From an uncultured Candidatus Puniceispirillum sp. (GTDB lineage Bacteria; Pseudomonadota; Alphaproteobacteria; Puniceispirillales; Puniceispirillaceae): a DNA stretch of 62,075 nt. Within the stretch, counting starts at the first letter, position 1. Each line of letters opens with the position of its first letter. The notes beneath the pieces are model-generated. The model saw nothing but the letters and a program-made list of their open reading frames with translations. It did not search any database and was not told where the DNA came from. Below, in pieces: positions 1 through 8,979 of this stretch. Made by a program: the position numbers and the translations under genes. The stretch is from assembly GCA_905182545.1 (NCBI GenBank), contig CAJJBY010000011.1, forward strand, positions 1 through 62,075, read 5' to 3'.

Positions 1-718
1 CGCAACGATGCCAGCGGCCAAGCCGCCAACCCCGATTGGCAGGAAACAATGGCTTGGGCCAGCGCCCTGCATTTGTGCAATGGCTTCGCGCCCCATCACG
101 CTATAGCCAGCCATGATATCCAGCGGCATTTTGCGGTAACCGGCCCATGACGTGTCAGATACAATGTGCCAGCCATGCGCCGCAGCATCATCTTTGCAGG
201 CGGCAAGCGAGGCTTCATAATTGCCGGTAATCCGGTTGATCTTGGCGCCAAAAGCCGCCATTGCATCGGCGCGTTCTTGGCTGACATGTTCGTGAATATA
301 GATTTCGGCGCGGCAGCCGGCCTGTTGTGCGCCCCAGGCAACCGAACGACCGTGATTGCCATCGGTCGCCGTTGTCACGGTAATGCGGGCCGGATCGATG
401 CCTTCGGCCTTTTTGCCGGCGACAAGATTGGCCACTGCATAGCGCCCCGCCAAGGGCTTTGAATGATTTTAGGTCAAGACGTTGTGATTCGTCTTTATAA
501 TAGACCGCAGCAACGCCGCAGAAATCGGCAAGCTTATCAAGCGAGATCAACGGGGTCGGGTGATAATGCGGCCATGCCGAAATGGCATCATGGGCCTTTT
601 CCATGTTGCGGCTGTTCAAATTATCGTCAAATTCGGGAAAGGGGGATGGTTGATGCCCACGATTAGCAACGGCCTTTACGATCTTGCATTTGGCAAATGT
701 CTGTTGGTCAAGAGGCAT
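1..718 (-). pseudogene. Diaminopropionate ammonia-lyase-like PLP enzyme, 3' end cut by window edge, one frameshift
   Basis: Fold-type II PLP lyase related to diaminopropionate ammonia-lyase, which releases ammonia and pyruvate from 2,3-diaminopropionate. The N-terminal part carries YYKDESQRLDLKSFKALGG, where the Lys in SFKALGG is the expected PLP lysine. Just after it (near 440-450, GGCGGGGCGC on the minus strand) the frame shifts by one base. The continuation in the other frame is conserved in style (TVTTATDGNHGRSVAWGAQQ, then a PLP phosphate-loop-like GVGGLAAG) and stays open to position 1. The start at 718 is preceded by GGAG. It is divergent from the ureohydrolase gene. The exact substrate is uncertain because related lyases act on other amino acids. 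Confidence 0.72.
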
Positions 719-917
719 GCGTGTTACTCCAAATCTTTCGTTCAATTTTAGGCCAGCGTAACCAATAGTGAAGCGCAACGCCTTATCGACCCAACCTTGC
801 GCTAAAGTGGTACTTTTCGTAAAGGGCAAAATGATCTGGCAGCTTGCAGAATTTACCGGCTTGGATTAGCTTTTTGCAATCTGGTTTTGTGGCTGGCAAG
901 CAATAGGGGGATTTGGT

Positions 918-1874
918 ATGTCGGGACATGGGTATGAAACAGGGCGTTTGAATTTGCCCTTTGTTGGATTGTGCAGTTTTGGCAAATATCCCTATCAGCC
1001 TGATTGGTCGTCGATTGATGCTGATTTTGCCATACTTGGCGCGCCGTTCGATTTTGGCACTCAATTCCGGGCTGGTGCAAGATTTGGTCCCCGCGGTATC
1101 CGCGAAGCATCAACGCTATTTTCGTTCGGCCATGCAGGCGCTTATGACCATGAAGATGATGTCACCTATCTTCAGGCCGATCAGGTTCGCATTGTTGATA
1201 TTGGTGACGCCGATATCATTCATACGGATACCATCAAAAGCCATGCCAATATTGAGGCGGGGGTTCGTGCAATTCTTGCCGCTGGCGCAGTGCCGGTGGT
1301 TCTTGGCGGCGATCATTCGGTAAACATTCCCTGCATCAATGCCTTTAGCGGTGAAGAGCCGTTTCACCTTGTGCAAATTGATGCGCATCTTGATTTCGTT
1401 GACGAGCGGCATGGGGTCAAATATGGGCATGGCAATCCAATGCGCCGTGCTGCTGAAAAGCCCTATGTGACCGGCCTGTCGCAGGTTGGTATCCGCAATG
1501 TGTCATCAACCGCAAAGGACGGTTATGATGATGCCCGCAAGATGGGGTCTGATATTCAATCGGTTCGCCAATTCCGCAAACTGGGTGTTGCTGGCATGCT
1601 TGACCGGATTCCCGCTGGTAGCCGCTATTATGTGACAATTGACATTGACGGGTTTGATCCATCGGTTGCCCCGGGAACAGGAACGCCGTCACACGGCGGG
1701 TTTTTCTATTATGAGATTCTGGAATTTCTGGATGGTTTGACCAAACGCGGCACCATCATTGGGATCGATCTTGTCGAGGTGGCACCTGACTATGATCATA
1801 CTGGCAGCACGACAACATTGGCAGCGCAAATCTTGTTAAACCTGATTGGTAGGATCCATCATAACCGGCGTTAA
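918..1874 (+). CDS. Agmatinase/ureohydrolase family protein
   Basis: Mn-dependent ureohydrolase that splits a guanidino group to urea; the family covers agmatinase, guanidinobutyrase, guanidinopropionase and related enzymes. At 318 residues it has the usual length. All metal-ligand motifs are visible: GGDHS (His133), DAHLDF (Asp155, His157, Asp159) and DIDGFDPSVAPGTGTP (Asp242, Asp244). It lies upstream of a Pot-type transporter and, further on, an aminotransferase and an aldehyde dehydrogenase. That context fits breakdown of agmatine or a guanidino acid such as 4-guanidinobutyrate, so the substrate stays open and no gene symbol is given. Confidence 0.88.
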   Translation: MSGHGYETGRLNLPFVGLCSFGKYPYQPDWSSIDADFAILGAPFDFGTQFRAGARFGPRGIREASTLFSFGHAGAYDHEDDVTYLQADQVRIVDIGDADIIHTDTIKSHANIEAGVRAILAAGAVPVVLGGDHSVNIPCINAFSGEEPFHLVQIDAHLDFVDERHGVKYGHGNPMRRAAEKPYVTGLSQVGIRNVSSTAKDGYDDARKMGSDIQSVRQFRKLGVAGMLDRIPAGSRYYVTIDIDGFDPSVAPGTGTPSHGGFFYYEILEFLDGLTKRGTIIGIDLVEVAPDYDHTGSTTTLAAQILLNLIGRIHHNRR

Positions 1875-1876
1875 CA

Positions 1877-1893
1877 TTTGCAATTATTGCAAA
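1877..1893. promoter_or_regulatory. Perfect palindrome upstream of the Pot-type transporter operon, possible operator
   Basis: TTTGCAA-TTA-TTGCAAA is a perfect 7-bp inverted repeat with a 3-bp spacer. It starts three bases after the stop of the ureohydrolase gene and about 175 bases before the transporter ATPase start. The arrangement is typical of a dimeric repressor site, but no regulator gene is seen nearby and the assignment is an inference. Confidence 0.3.
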
Positions 1894-2069
1894 AATAGTC
1901 GGCCTAGACAGAAGTTGGCGTAAAAATTTTCTAAATGTTCAGAACTTGTTGCAAATCATATCCTTAGGTGTTTTAGTTGCGTCCATTATTTCGATACAAT
2001 ATGTCTAAATAGATATCTGTTCAATCAAACATAAAAAAAAGTCAAAATCAAAAGCTAGGTAGGATCAAA

Positions 2070-3173
2070 ATGGTGCAAGCCAACGACCCATTCGTCAGCT
2101 TCAAAGGGGTCCAAAAGAGCTATGACGGCGAAACGCTTGTCGTTAAAAATCTGAACCTGGATATCGCATCTGGCGAGTTTTTAACAATGTTGGGGCCGTC
2201 AGGGTCAGGCAAGACAACCTGCCTGATGATGCTTGCTGGTTTTGAAACGGCAACACATGGCGATATTGAGCTAGGCGGCCGCCCAATCAATAATATCCCG
2301 CCGCATAAGCGCGGCATTGGCATGGTGTTTCAAAATTACGCCCTGTTTCCGCATATGACTGTTGGTGAAAATTTGGCCTTTCCGCTGAAAGTGCGCAATA
2401 TGCCAAAGGCCGAAGTCGAAGATAAAGTCCGCGCGGTTCTGGATATGGTTCAGATGCTTGCCTTTATCGATCGGAAGCCGGCGCAATTGTCTGGTGGACA
2501 GCAACAGCGGATCGCACTGGCACGTGCATTGGTGTTTAATCCGGAGCTGGTTTTGATGGATGAACCGCTTGGTGCGCTCGACAAACAGCTTCGCGAACAT
2601 ATGCAATATGAAATCAAGCATATTCATGAAAATCTTGGGGTGACGGTTGTCTATGTAACGCATGACCAGTCGGAAGCCTTGACCATGTCAAACCGGATTG
2701 CGGTTTTTGATGATGGCATTATCCAACAACTTGCTGATCCGGTTACGCTTTATGAAAAGCCGGAAAATGCGTTTGTGGCGCAATTTATTGGCGAGAATAA
2801 CCAAATGCTTGGCACGGTTCAGTCGGTCAGCAAGAACACTGCAACGGTTAAGCTGGACGCAGGTGATGTTGTCAAGGCGCTTGCCGTGAACGTTGGTGCT
2901 GTTGGCAGCCGGACAACCTTATCTGTTCGGCCGGAACGCTGTGTCGTTTCGGCGAAAAAATCTGCGGGAACAAGCTCACTTGATGCACGCATCGAAGAAT
3001 TAATTTATCTTGGCGATCATATCCGCTGTCGGATGAATGTGGCTGGCGATGATCAGTTTATCGTCAAAGTTCCAAACACTTCAGGTCAGCTTGGTCTGGA
3101 AATTGGAGCATCGTTGCAAATTGGCTGGCAGAACGATGATTGCCGCGCGCTTGATTTCAATGAACCAGTTTGA
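2070..3173 (+). CDS. potA: Polyamine-type ABC transporter ATP-binding protein
   Basis: ATPase subunit of a spermidine/putrescine-type importer at the cytoplasmic face of the inner membrane. Walker A is GPSGSGKTT (residues 42-50), the Q-loop region is VFQNYALFPHMTV, the signature is LSGGQQQR (140-147), Walker B is VLMDEPLGALDK (161-172) and the H-loop is VTHDQSEA. The C-terminal 120 residues form a TOBE-like regulatory part. Length (367) is normal and the frame is intact, unlike the two genes that follow. It heads the transporter operon. The order ATPase, binding protein, permease, permease matches polyamine or related cation importers; the substrate cannot be read from sequence. Confidence 0.9.
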   Translation: MVQANDPFVSFKGVQKSYDGETLVVKNLNLDIASGEFLTMLGPSGSGKTTCLMMLAGFETATHGDIELGGRPINNIPPHKRGIGMVFQNYALFPHMTVGENLAFPLKVRNMPKAEVEDKVRAVLDMVQMLAFIDRKPAQLSGGQQQRIALARALVFNPELVLMDEPLGALDKQLREHMQYEIKHIHENLGVTVVYVTHDQSEALTMSNRIAVFDDGIIQQLADPVTLYEKPENAFVAQFIGENNQMLGTVQSVSKNTATVKLDAGDVVKALAVNVGAVGSRTTLSVRPERCVVSAKKSAGTSSLDARIEELIYLGDHIRCRMNVAGDDQFIVKVPNTSGQLGLEIGASLQIGWQNDDCRALDFNEPV

Positions 3174-3281
3174 CTATGCTATTAGTCAATGATGGCTCGC
3201 TTCCTGATTAACGGGTAGTGGCTAGTAAGAGAGAGTAGTGCGGCTCTTAAAACGCACGAACAACCAAAGGGAGTGGACATA

Positions 3282-4369
3282 ATGTCTGGATTAACAAAAA
3301 AAATAATCGCGATTGCAGGTGCGTCAGCATTTGTAAGCAGCGCTGCGATTGCCGCCGATTTGACTAGTCGTGTCATGGGGCGGTGCCTACACAAAGTCAC
3401 AGGTAGAGGCCTATCATAAGCCTTGGATGGCAAAGACTGGTAAATCCATTGTATCGGAAGATTACGGCGGGGGTATTGCCGAAATCAAAGCACAGGTCGA
3501 GTCAGGGAACGTTACATGGGACCTTGTCGATGTTGAGTTGTCAGATGCAATTAGGGCATGTGACGAAGGTTTATTGGAGCCAATTGATCATTCAATTTTG
3601 ACGCCGGCACCTGATGGCACCCCAGCAGTGGAAGATTTTTTGCCGGGTACATTGTTTGATTGCGCTGTTGCAAACATTGTCTGGTCATCGGTTTACGTTT
3701 ATGACACTACGAAAGTTCGTAATTGGAACAGCGCCAACCAAGATGTGCTGATTTTTTCGATACTGCCGCATATCCCTGGTAAACGCGGCATGCGTAAGTC
3801 ACCAAAGGTGACTATGGAATTTGCTTTGATTGCTGATGGGGTTCCTGTCAGCGAGGTATACAATGTCCTTGGAACAGAAGAAGGCGTAGCACGAGCCTTT
3901 GCGAAATTAGACACCATCAAAGACGATGTAGTCTGGTGGGAGGCCGGTGCGCAGCCGCCGCAGCTTTTGCTGATGGTGAGGTGATTTTCACACTGCTTGG
4001 AACGGCCGTCTTTGCCGCAATTGCCTCGAAGAGCAGTCAGTTTGAGATGGTTTGGGATGGCCAATTTATGACCTCGATCTCTGGGTGATTCCAAAAGGTT
4101 CAAAGAATAAAGAAGCCGCCCTGGATTTCCTTGCTTTCTCAACGCTACTGAGCAGTTGGCCGCCCAGGCTTCTTATATTCCTTACGGCCCGGCACGCGCA
4201 TCATCATGCAACCCATTGGCACCTTCATTCTGATGACAGCATCAAAATGGCTAGTCACATGCCGACCGCTGCTGGAAATTTCAAAAATGCGTTGCAGAAC
4301 GACTTTGAATTCTGGGCAGATAATGCTGATCAGTTGAACGAGCGTTTTAACGCTTGGTTGTCCAAGTAA
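3282..4369 (+). pseudogene. Polyamine-type ABC transporter substrate-binding protein, multiple frameshifts
   Basis: Periplasmic binding protein of the PotD/PotF type. The start at 3282 gives a good signal peptide (MSGLTKKIIAIAGASAFVSS, then AAIAADLT). The frame then breaks near 3365. Conserved family segments follow in alternating frames: SWGGAYTKSQVEAYHKPW, PGKRGMRKSP, DTIKDDVVWWEAGAQPPQLL, YDLDLWVIPKGSKNKEAALD, EQLAAQASYIPYGPARA and the C-terminal FWADNADQLNERFNAWLSK. At least six indels are needed, including compensated pairs near 3750-3780 (DFFDTA is readable only in another frame). The amino-acid text is otherwise well preserved, which points to indel errors or very recent decay. Confidence 0.8.
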
Positions 4370-4382
4370 AATTGAAATAATG

Positions 4383-4420
4383 CGGTCACATGGACGCTTC
4401 ATGTGACCGTTATTTTTATT
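4383..4420 (+). terminator. Strong hairpin with T-rich tail between binding-protein and permease genes
   Basis: CGGTCACATG (4383-4392) pairs perfectly with CATGTGACCG (4400-4409) across a 7-base loop and is followed by TTATTTTTATT. It sits just after the binding-protein stop and before the first permease. A partial terminator or mRNA-stabilising hairpin here would give more binding protein than permease, as is common in ABC operons. Confidence 0.6.
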
Positions 4421-4450
4421 ATCTCTTTTTAAACCAGAGATTTTTTTATC

Positions 4451-5718
4451 ATGGTTGATAGTCAAACAGGCCTATCCGGCCAATTACCGCAGCTGATGGC
4501 ACACCGCTAAAGAAAAAGCTGGCGCAAGCTTTGTTCCGTAGTCGTGTTCGCGCTGCCTCCCTTGTAGTGCCGCTGTTTGCCTTTGTTATGGTCAGTTTTG
4601 TTATTCCTATTCTTTGCGCTTGATGTGGCAAGGGGTCTACAATGACAGGTTTTCAAATATACATCCTAATCTTGACTGAGAAGTTACCATGTTGGGATGG
4701 TCTTCCGAGCCGAATGAGGCTCTCTATTCGGCTCTGGTTGCTGATTTAAAAGTTGCGTAAGAAAGATCGCACAATTGGCCGGATGCCACGCGCGTTAACC
4801 AAGAATTACCCGGAACTCGATCGTTGTTTACATCAACTGCCCGTAAAGCAAAAAACTTAAAGCCACCTTTAAAGAAAGCATCTATCAAGGTTAACAAAAA
4901 ATGGGCAAATATTGAAGTTTGGCAGAGCCATGAAGCTCACCTCTCAAGATTTAACGCCGGCCTTTTACGCGGCTGCATTAGATGGTCGGTATACTGTTGA
5001 CAAAGGCTTTGTCCGCCAGAATGAGAACAGGCAAATATATGTAACGTTATTCTGGCGCACCGTTATGATTTCTGTGTCCGGTGATGGGGCTTTGCCTCCT
5101 TCTTGGCTATCCAGTCGCATATCTGCTTGCAACTTTACCGCTTACGTATCTTCAAATTTGCTTATGATAATGGTGCTTTTGCCCTTTTGGACATCACTGT
5201 TAGTGCGAACAACTGCCTGGATTGCAATCTTGCAATCGCAAGGGGTAATCAATGATCTTTTGGTATTGGTGGGTGTTACTACTGATGACGCGCGCTTTTC
5301 CTTGATCTATAATATGACTGGTACGATCATTGCGATGACGCATATCTTGCTGCCGTTTATGATCCTGCCGCTCTATTCGGTGATGAAGACCATTCCGCCC
5401 TCCTACATGCGCGCCGCGCGCTCGCTTGGCGCCACGCCCACAATGGCTTTTTTAAAGATCTACATGCCACAAACAATTCCAGGTGTTGGTGCTGGTGGCC
5501 TTTTGGTATTTATTCTTGCGATCGGTTATTACATCACACCAGCTCTTGTTGGTGGGCAAGATGGATCTCTTATTTCCAACATGATCGCATATCACATGCA
5601 AAAGTCTCTAAATTGGTCTCTAGCTGCCGCCTTAGGGGGTATTCTTTTGGCTGGCGTTTTGTTGTTATATTGGGCCTACGACAGGGTTATCGGTATCGAT
5701 AATATGAAGTTAGGATAA
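4451..5718 (+). pseudogene. Polyamine-type ABC transporter permease (PotB-like), multiple frameshifts
   Basis: Inner-membrane permease of the Pot importer. The 3' half (about 5160-5718) is one clean frame with the permease EAA-type loop ([20 protein letters not shown]) and several membrane helices. Upstream, pieces occur in different frames: RVRAASLVVPLFAFVMVSF, MWQGVYNDRFSNIHPNL, WSSEPNEALYSALVADLKVA, and a cryptic [20 protein letters not shown] overlapping 5085-5150 that shows two compensating indels. Around eight indels lie between 4490 and 5150. The start at 4451 is the first ATG after the hairpin. The neighbouring ATPase and second permease are intact, so either this stretch is badly sequenced or the transporter is being lost. 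Confidence 0.75.
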
Positions 5719-5723
5719 TAGAT

Positions 5724-6638
5724 ATGTCAAAGCTTCCTCCCTATACCAGTACTGGCGAATATATTTGGCATTATGTTTATCGCAGCATTTGCGGATTGAT
5801 CTTCCTGTTTTTGATCCTGCCAATCATTGTGGTTTTGCCGCTGTCATTTAATGTCGAGCCTTATTTCAGTTTTACCAAGGGCATGTTGAATTTTGATCCG
5901 GAAGCATTTTCCCTGCGCTGGTATGAAGATATTTTGCGTAATGGCATGGCATCGCCAGATGCGCCGTTCAGTTGGGCATGGTTGTCAGATACTTGGAATA
6001 ATAGCCAGTGGATGCGAGCTATTCGTAATAGCTTCTTTATTGGCATCTGTGCCACCTTGCTGTCAACGGCGCTGGGCACATTAGCAGCAATAGGCCTTAG
6101 CCGTTCAGAAATGCCGTATAGGCGGCTAATTATGTCAATTCTGATCTCGCCAATGATTGTTCCATTGGTGATTACTGCGGCGGGCATGTTCTATTTTTAT
6201 TCGCAGGTACATCTGAGCCAAACCTATCTTGGGGTTATTATGGCGCATGCTGTTTTAGGAACGCCATTTGTAATTATTACCGTTACAGCCACCTTAGTTG
6301 GATTTGACAAATCGCTTGTTCGGGCATCGCAATCGCTTGGGGCAGGGGCTCTCATCACGTTCCGCAAAGTGCAGATGCCATTGATTATCCCCGGGGTAAT
6401 TTCTGGTGGCCTATTTGCCTTTATTACCTCATTTGACGAGGTGGTTGCGGTTCTGTTCCTTGCCAGTCCAGAACAGCGCACAATCCCGCGTCAGATGTGG
6501 TCGGGTATTCGCGAACAGATCAGCCCGACGATCCTTGCTGTGGCAACGCTTTTGGTGATCTTGTCGATCATTCTGTTAACGGTTTTAGAATTATTGCGGC
6601 GGCGTTCTGAACGGCTTCGTGGGATCACCAGCAGCTAG
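5724..6638 (+). CDS. Polyamine-type ABC transporter permease (PotC-like)
   Basis: Second inner-membrane permease of the importer, 304 residues and in frame throughout. It has an N-terminal membrane helix (LIFLFLILPIIVVLPLSF), a large periplasmic loop, then five more helices with the cytoplasmic EAA-type loop (VRASQSLGAGALITFRKVQM) that docks on the ATPase. It starts five bases after the stop of the previous permease, so the two are probably co-translated. The C-terminus is basic (LELLRRRSERLRG), as usual for the family. Confidence 0.87.
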   Translation: MSKLPPYTSTGEYIWHYVYRSICGLIFLFLILPIIVVLPLSFNVEPYFSFTKGMLNFDPEAFSLRWYEDILRNGMASPDAPFSWAWLSDTWNNSQWMRAIRNSFFIGICATLLSTALGTLAAIGLSRSEMPYRRLIMSILISPMIVPLVITAAGMFYFYSQVHLSQTYLGVIMAHAVLGTPFVIITVTATLVGFDKSLVRASQSLGAGALITFRKVQMPLIIPGVISGGLFAFITSFDEVVAVLFLASPEQRTIPRQMWSGIREQISPTILAVATLLVILSIILLTVLELLRRRSERLRGITSS

Positions 6639-6767
6639 CCAGCCTGCCCATTTGACCTCGATCATTTTTGACGCCACTCTGACATATGGATTAAAGCCAT
6701 TTTATGCAGCTGGTTCAGGTTTGAGTTTGGCTGCTTGGAATGAACAGGGGAAAGGGGTTCATCATTC

Positions 6768-7505
6768 ATGGATGACCGAAAAATTTTGGTATTAACAGGG
6801 GCAAGCCGCGGCATTGGTCATGCAACCGTAAAGCGTTTTTCAAGCGCTGGTTGGCGCGTCATCACCTGTTCACGCCATGGTTTTCCGGAAAATTGCCCTT
6901 GGGAAGCGGGGCCAGAAGACCATCTGCAAATTGATTTATCATCGCCTGACGATGTAAGCCGTGGCTCGGCAGAATTATTGACGCGGCTTGATGGCAAGCC
7001 GCTTCATGCGCTGGTGAATAATGCTGCAATTTCGCCAAAAATGCCTGATGGTGGCCGTCTTGATTGCCATAAAACATCGCTTGATCTGTGGCAGCACGTT
7101 TATCAGGTGAATGTGTTTGCCCCAATCATGCTGGCGCAAAAACTATGCGACTCGCTTGGTAAAGGCGATGGCTCGATTGTGAATGTAACCTCGATTGCCG
7201 GAAGCCGGGTTCATGAATATGCCGGCTCGGCCTATGCCACATCGAAAGCCGCCCTTAGCGCATTGACCCGTGAAATGGCGTCTGATTTTGGCAGGCTTGG
7301 CATTCGGGTAAATGCCATTGCCCCCGGGGAAATCAAAACGGATATTCTATCGCCTGATAGCGAGGCAACAATCGTTCCGCAAATTCCACTTGGCCGGTTT
7401 GGCAATGCTGATGAAGTTGCTGACACTGTTTTTTTCCTTTGCAGTGATCAGGCCAAATATCTAAATGGATCGGAAATTCATGTGAATGGTGGCCAGCATG
7501 TCTAG
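6768..7505 (+). CDS. Short-chain dehydrogenase/reductase (SDR) family oxidoreductase
   Basis: NAD(P)-dependent oxidoreductase with a Rossmann fold. TGASRGIG (residues 10-17) is the cofactor loop, NNAA (84-87) the structural motif, and Ser142, Tyr156 and Lys160 (in YATSK) form the catalytic triad. The C-terminal GSEIHVNGGQ is typical of FabG-like members. Length 245 is standard. It lies between the Pot transporter and an aminotransferase on the same strand, which suggests a role in the same catabolic route, for instance on an alcohol or carbonyl intermediate. The substrate cannot be inferred. Confidence 0.85.
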   Translation: MDDRKILVLTGASRGIGHATVKRFSSAGWRVITCSRHGFPENCPWEAGPEDHLQIDLSSPDDVSRGSAELLTRLDGKPLHALVNNAAISPKMPDGGRLDCHKTSLDLWQHVYQVNVFAPIMLAQKLCDSLGKGDGSIVNVTSIAGSRVHEYAGSAYATSKAALSALTREMASDFGRLGIRVNAIAPGEIKTDILSPDSEATIVPQIPLGRFGNADEVADTVFFLCSDQAKYLNGSEIHVNGGQHV

Positions 7506-7542
7506 GCTTGGCCAGTAATCATTGACGTTTAGGAAAGTTGAA

Positions 7543-8964
7543 ATGGCACAAAGCAGCCCCCCATCCGAACAACAGCTTGCTGGCAATTCACCGGCAAGCC
7601 GCGATATTGCCTTTCATATGCATCCCTATACCAATCCGGCAATGCTTGGCGATGCGGGGCCGCATATCATGGCACAGGGCAATGGTGTCTTTGTTGTTGA
7701 TGATGCTGGTAATCGGTTTTATGAAGGGATGAGTGGACTTTGGTGTACATCGCTTGGGTTTTCCGAACCTGAATTGATCGATGCGGCAATGGCGCAATTC
7801 AAAAAGCTGCCTTTCTATCACAGTTTTGCTGGCAAAACGGTCAATCCTGCAATTGATCTTGCCGAAATCTTGATCGCCAGTGCCCCGCCTGCCGGTGGTG
7901 ACAGCGCGATGAGCAAAGTGTTTTTTGCGGCATCTGGGTCAGAGGCGAATGATACCGCCATGAAAATGGTCTGGTATTATAACGCGGCGCTTGACCGGCC
8001 AGAAAAGCGCAAAATCATCAGCCGCCAAAAAGGTTATCACGGGGTTACAATGGCGGCGGCGAGCATGACCGCGCTTGCCTATGCGCAAGATGGTTTCGGC
8101 CTGCCGCTGGATTTCGTCAAACATACAACCGCGCCCGATTTTTATAACGGCGCGCAGGATGGGGAAAGTGAAGAAGATTTTGCCAGTCGTTGTGCCGCTG
8201 ATCTTGAAACGCTGATCCTCGAGGAAGGGCCAGAAACCGTGGGTGCGTTATTTGCCGAGCCGGTCATGGGGGCAGGCGGGGTGATTATTCCGCCACGAAC
8301 TTATTTTGAAAAAATTCGCGCTGTTCTGGAAAAATATGATGTTTTGCTTGTCGCTGATGAGGTGATTTGCGGTTTTGGCCGTACGGGCAATATGTGGGGT
8401 TCTCAAACCATGGATGTACGCCCCGATATGCTGACCTGTGCCAAGGCGTTATCATCGGCCTATTTGCCGATTTCAGCGGTGATGCTATCGGAAAAAGTCT
8501 ATGCGCCAATTGCCAAGAAGGCAGAACAGCTGGGCATTTTTGGGCATGGTTATACCTATTCGGCGCATCCGGTTTGCGCTGCGGTGGCCTTGCGGGCGCA
8601 GCAATTAATGCAAGAACGTGATATCATTGGCCATGTGAGGGGTATTGCCCCGCAATTTAAAAGCCGGATTGAACGGCTTGCCAGATTTGATTTCATCGGC
8701 AATCTGCGGGCGATTGGCCTGATTGGCGCAATGGAATTTGCCGCAAATAGCCTAACGGGTGAAAAATTTGATCCAACCCAGAAAATTGCGGCGCAAGCGG
8801 CTGCCATCATTCAGAAACAAGGGGTGATCTTACGCGCCTTGCCAGGTGATATCATTGGCTTTTGTCCGCCGTTGATCATTACCGCTGCGGAAATTGACGA
8901 TATGTTTGATCGTATTGAATGCGGTCTTGATGATGTTAGCGTGCTTGCGGCAAAGCTTCGTTAA
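7543..8964 (+). CDS. Class III aminotransferase (omega-amino acid/diamine type)
   Basis: PLP-dependent transaminase of the aspartate-aminotransferase-fold class III group, which includes putrescine-pyruvate and omega-amino acid transaminases. SGSEAN (131-136) binds the cofactor phosphate, ADEVICGFGRTG (271-282) contains the conserved Asp272, and TCAKALSSAYLP contains the PLP lysine (Lys301). Start 7543 is preferred over an upstream TTG because AGGAAAG lies just before it. The product is 473 residues. With a Pot importer upstream and an aldehyde dehydrogenase downstream it would convert an imported amine to a semialdehyde. Putrescine, GABA and beta-alanine are all possible donors. Confidence 0.88.
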   Translation: MAQSSPPSEQQLAGNSPASRDIAFHMHPYTNPAMLGDAGPHIMAQGNGVFVVDDAGNRFYEGMSGLWCTSLGFSEPELIDAAMAQFKKLPFYHSFAGKTVNPAIDLAEILIASAPPAGGDSAMSKVFFAASGSEANDTAMKMVWYYNAALDRPEKRKIISRQKGYHGVTMAAASMTALAYAQDGFGLPLDFVKHTTAPDFYNGAQDGESEEDFASRCAADLETLILEEGPETVGALFAEPVMGAGGVIIPPRTYFEKIRAVLEKYDVLLVADEVICGFGRTGNMWGSQTMDVRPDMLTCAKALSSAYLPISAVMLSEKVYAPIAKKAEQLGIFGHGYTYSAHPVCAAVALRAQQLMQERDIIGHVRGIAPQFKSRIERLARFDFIGNLRAIGLIGAMEFAANSLTGEKFDPTQKIAAQAAAIIQKQGVILRALPGDIIGFCPPLIITAAEIDDMFDRIECGLDDVSVLAAKLR

Positions 8965-8979
8965 TTTTATGGCGATGTA

